From Fusarium oxysporum f. sp. lycopersici 4287 (Eukaryota; Ascomycota; Sordariomycetes; Hypocreales; Nectriaceae): a stretch of DNA of 53,785 nt. The first letter of the stretch is position 1, and each line of letters begins with the position of its first letter. Below are positions 52,908 to 53,785 of the stretch, piece by piece. The DNA is taken from positions 6,140,564 through 6,194,348 of the forward strand of contig NC_030986.1 in the NCBI RefSeq assembly GCF_000149955.1, written 5' to 3'. Both the position numbers and the translations under genes were made by a program. A model generated the notes under the pieces. The model made no database searches and was not told the DNA's origin. It was given only the letters and a program-made list of their open reading frames with translations.

Positions 52908-53785
52908 CTAATCGCTATATTCTTCCATATTGACCTCAATTTCCTCCTGACAGGTCCTTGCGTTATGCCCGGCCATGTCGCATTTGCCACAATGCATAAC
53001 CCTCCGTCCCTTCGACCCTCTGCGACCACCACTTCTCGACGACTCGGCCGCTACCTGCGTATCAACATCCATCTGATCAATTACTTGTGATGCCTCTTCT
53101 ATAGTTAAAGGCCCTCCTCTCTGTAGTCTGGTCCTTTTCCCCCTCCGGCGCCTGCCTATTATCTTATTCTCTTGTTCAAGTTGTTGAACCCTATCCTTTA
53201 GTAAGGCCACCTCATGTATAAGGATACTATTTCCCTTCTCAAAATACTTAACAGCCTGAATAATTGACTCTGGGGAGCTGCTCTTATGATTGATAATCCG
53301 TGCCTGTAGATATTTGGAATGCGATTGGGCCTCTAGTACTGTCTTTGGGGTCCTTGAAGCCCAGGGGGTCGAAGGTGCCGTGACCTCTGCAGGAGGCGTC
53401 GGGGTCCGTAACTGCACATCAAGCTTTGAGATGACATTTTCTGGGTTAAGGGGAGCAAGCCCGGCTCCTCTAAAACCTCCCCGGATATTGCTTTCTGTAA
53501 TAGTAGCTCGGTGGGCGGCATAAAAGGCGGGAAAGAACTCGGTCTTGGATATATGGGTTATAGAGCACCTGATCAGATGCTCTATTTCTCGCCCATAGGC
53601 CTTTTTCAGCGGTCCAAAGCAGCCGACATCGAGAGGCTGGAGTAAATGAGAGGAATGAGGAGGCATACAGAGCGTGATAATCTTCTTTTCCTCACAGTAT
53701 CTCATAAATTCGGCCGAGTGATGGCTTTCATGACCATCAAGGATCAGAAGGCGATAGGGACCAGTTGATTGGTTAGTTGTTGACC
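52908..53785 (-). CDS. pogo-type transposase, copy 2 (5' part outside the window)
   Basis: An open frame from the right edge (53783 is the first full codon) to the stop at 52908, 292 codons visible. It reads GPYRLLILDGHESHHSAEFM (second catalytic Asp region), PPHSSHLLQPLDVGCFGPLK (third Asp region), a region like TPTPPAEV..., a coiled coil (EVALLKDRVQQLEQENKIIG), a basic RRRRGKRTRLQ and a zinc knuckle CGKCDMAGHNARTC. No stop interrupts it, unlike copy 1, so the visible part looks intact. Its 3' flank carries the 17-bp tandem units. With copy 1 it brackets the window in opposite orientation. Whether the missing N-terminal half is intact cannot be seen. Confidence 0.85.
   Translation of the reverse strand, partial: STTNQSTGPYRLLILDGHESHHSAEFMRYCEEKKIITLCMPPHSSHLLQPLDVGCFGPLKKAYGREIEHLIRCSITHISKTEFFPAFYAAHRATITESNIRGGFRGAGLAPLNPENVISKLDVQLRTPTPPAEVTAPSTPWASRTPKTVLEAQSHSKYLQARIINHKSSSPESIIQAVKYFEKGNSILIHEVALLKDRVQQLEQENKIIGRRRRGKRTRLQRGGPLTIEEASQVIDQMDVDTQVAAESSRSGGRRGSKGRRVMHCGKCDMAGHNARTCQEEIEVNMEEYSD

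Noticed and set aside
1..53785. A secondary-metabolite or other functional gene cluster
   Set aside because: No polyketide synthase, NRPS, terpene synthase, P450 or pathway regulator is present, and gene functions do not connect.

Overview
The window reads as nuclear DNA of a filamentous ascomycete (Pezizomycotina; genus not resolved). Evidence: genes with few, short GT-AG introns (50-62 nt, branch motifs of CTNAC type), a delta-type phospholipase C, a DUF1752/Reg1-type phosphatase regulator, a HeLo-like/NB-ARC/TPR protein of the fungal NLR class, and several cut-and-paste DNA transposon families with decayed copies. Some transposon and duplicate copies carry C-to-T (CpA to TpA) type nonsense codons, as repeat-induced point mutation (RIP) would leave. 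I saw no tRNA, rRNA or CRISPR.

Layout, left to right. 1.3-3.1 kb: Reg1-like protein phosphatase-1 regulator. 3.6-4.8 kb: 5'-truncated pogo-type transposase relic. 5.16-7.51 kb: complete piggyBac-type element with perfect 31-bp terminal inverted repeats but a broken transposase. 8.8-10.3 kb: calpain-like protein whose nucleophile position is Ser, divergent from a small membrane-anchored ORF. 12.5 kb: ankyrin scrap. 13.1-16.4 kb: phosphoinositide phospholipase C with an interrupted frame. 19.5-26.3 kb: three host genes on the minus strand (coiled-coil protein, Pro/Gln-rich coiled-coil protein, kelch-like single-pass membrane protein). 28.6-30.2 kb: decayed coding segments I cannot name. 31.1 kb: small CxxC protein. 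32.3-34.8 kb: a 14-3-3 gene relic abutting a Fot/pogo-class element with one frameshift. 35.1-36.3 kb: secreted Cys-rich protein. 37.4-41.0 kb: hAT element with an intact 831-codon transposase. 43.1-45.4 kb: NLR-like gene, intact after two introns are removed. 47.4-48.5 kb: three-exon polytopic membrane protein. 50.5-51.1 kb: small secreted protein. 51.7-52.2 kb: ankyrin/transmembrane relic. 52.3-53.8 kb: a MITE, a 17-bp tandem array and a second pogo transposase running off the right edge.

The left and centre hold conserved housekeeping and signalling genes (phosphatase regulator, PLC, membrane proteins). The right third looks like accessory genome: AT-rich blocks, transposons, an NLR, a small secreted protein and gene relics. 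The genes do not form an evident pathway or biosynthetic cluster. The most notable items are the Ser-substituted calpain with its duplicated N-terminal motif, the apparently intact NLR, the clustered frameshifts in PLC, and the shared terminal motif linking the MITE, the tandem 17-mers and the pogo elements. Intron positions, family names and frameshift calls were made by eye from translation and remembered family motifs; no alignment or search was run.
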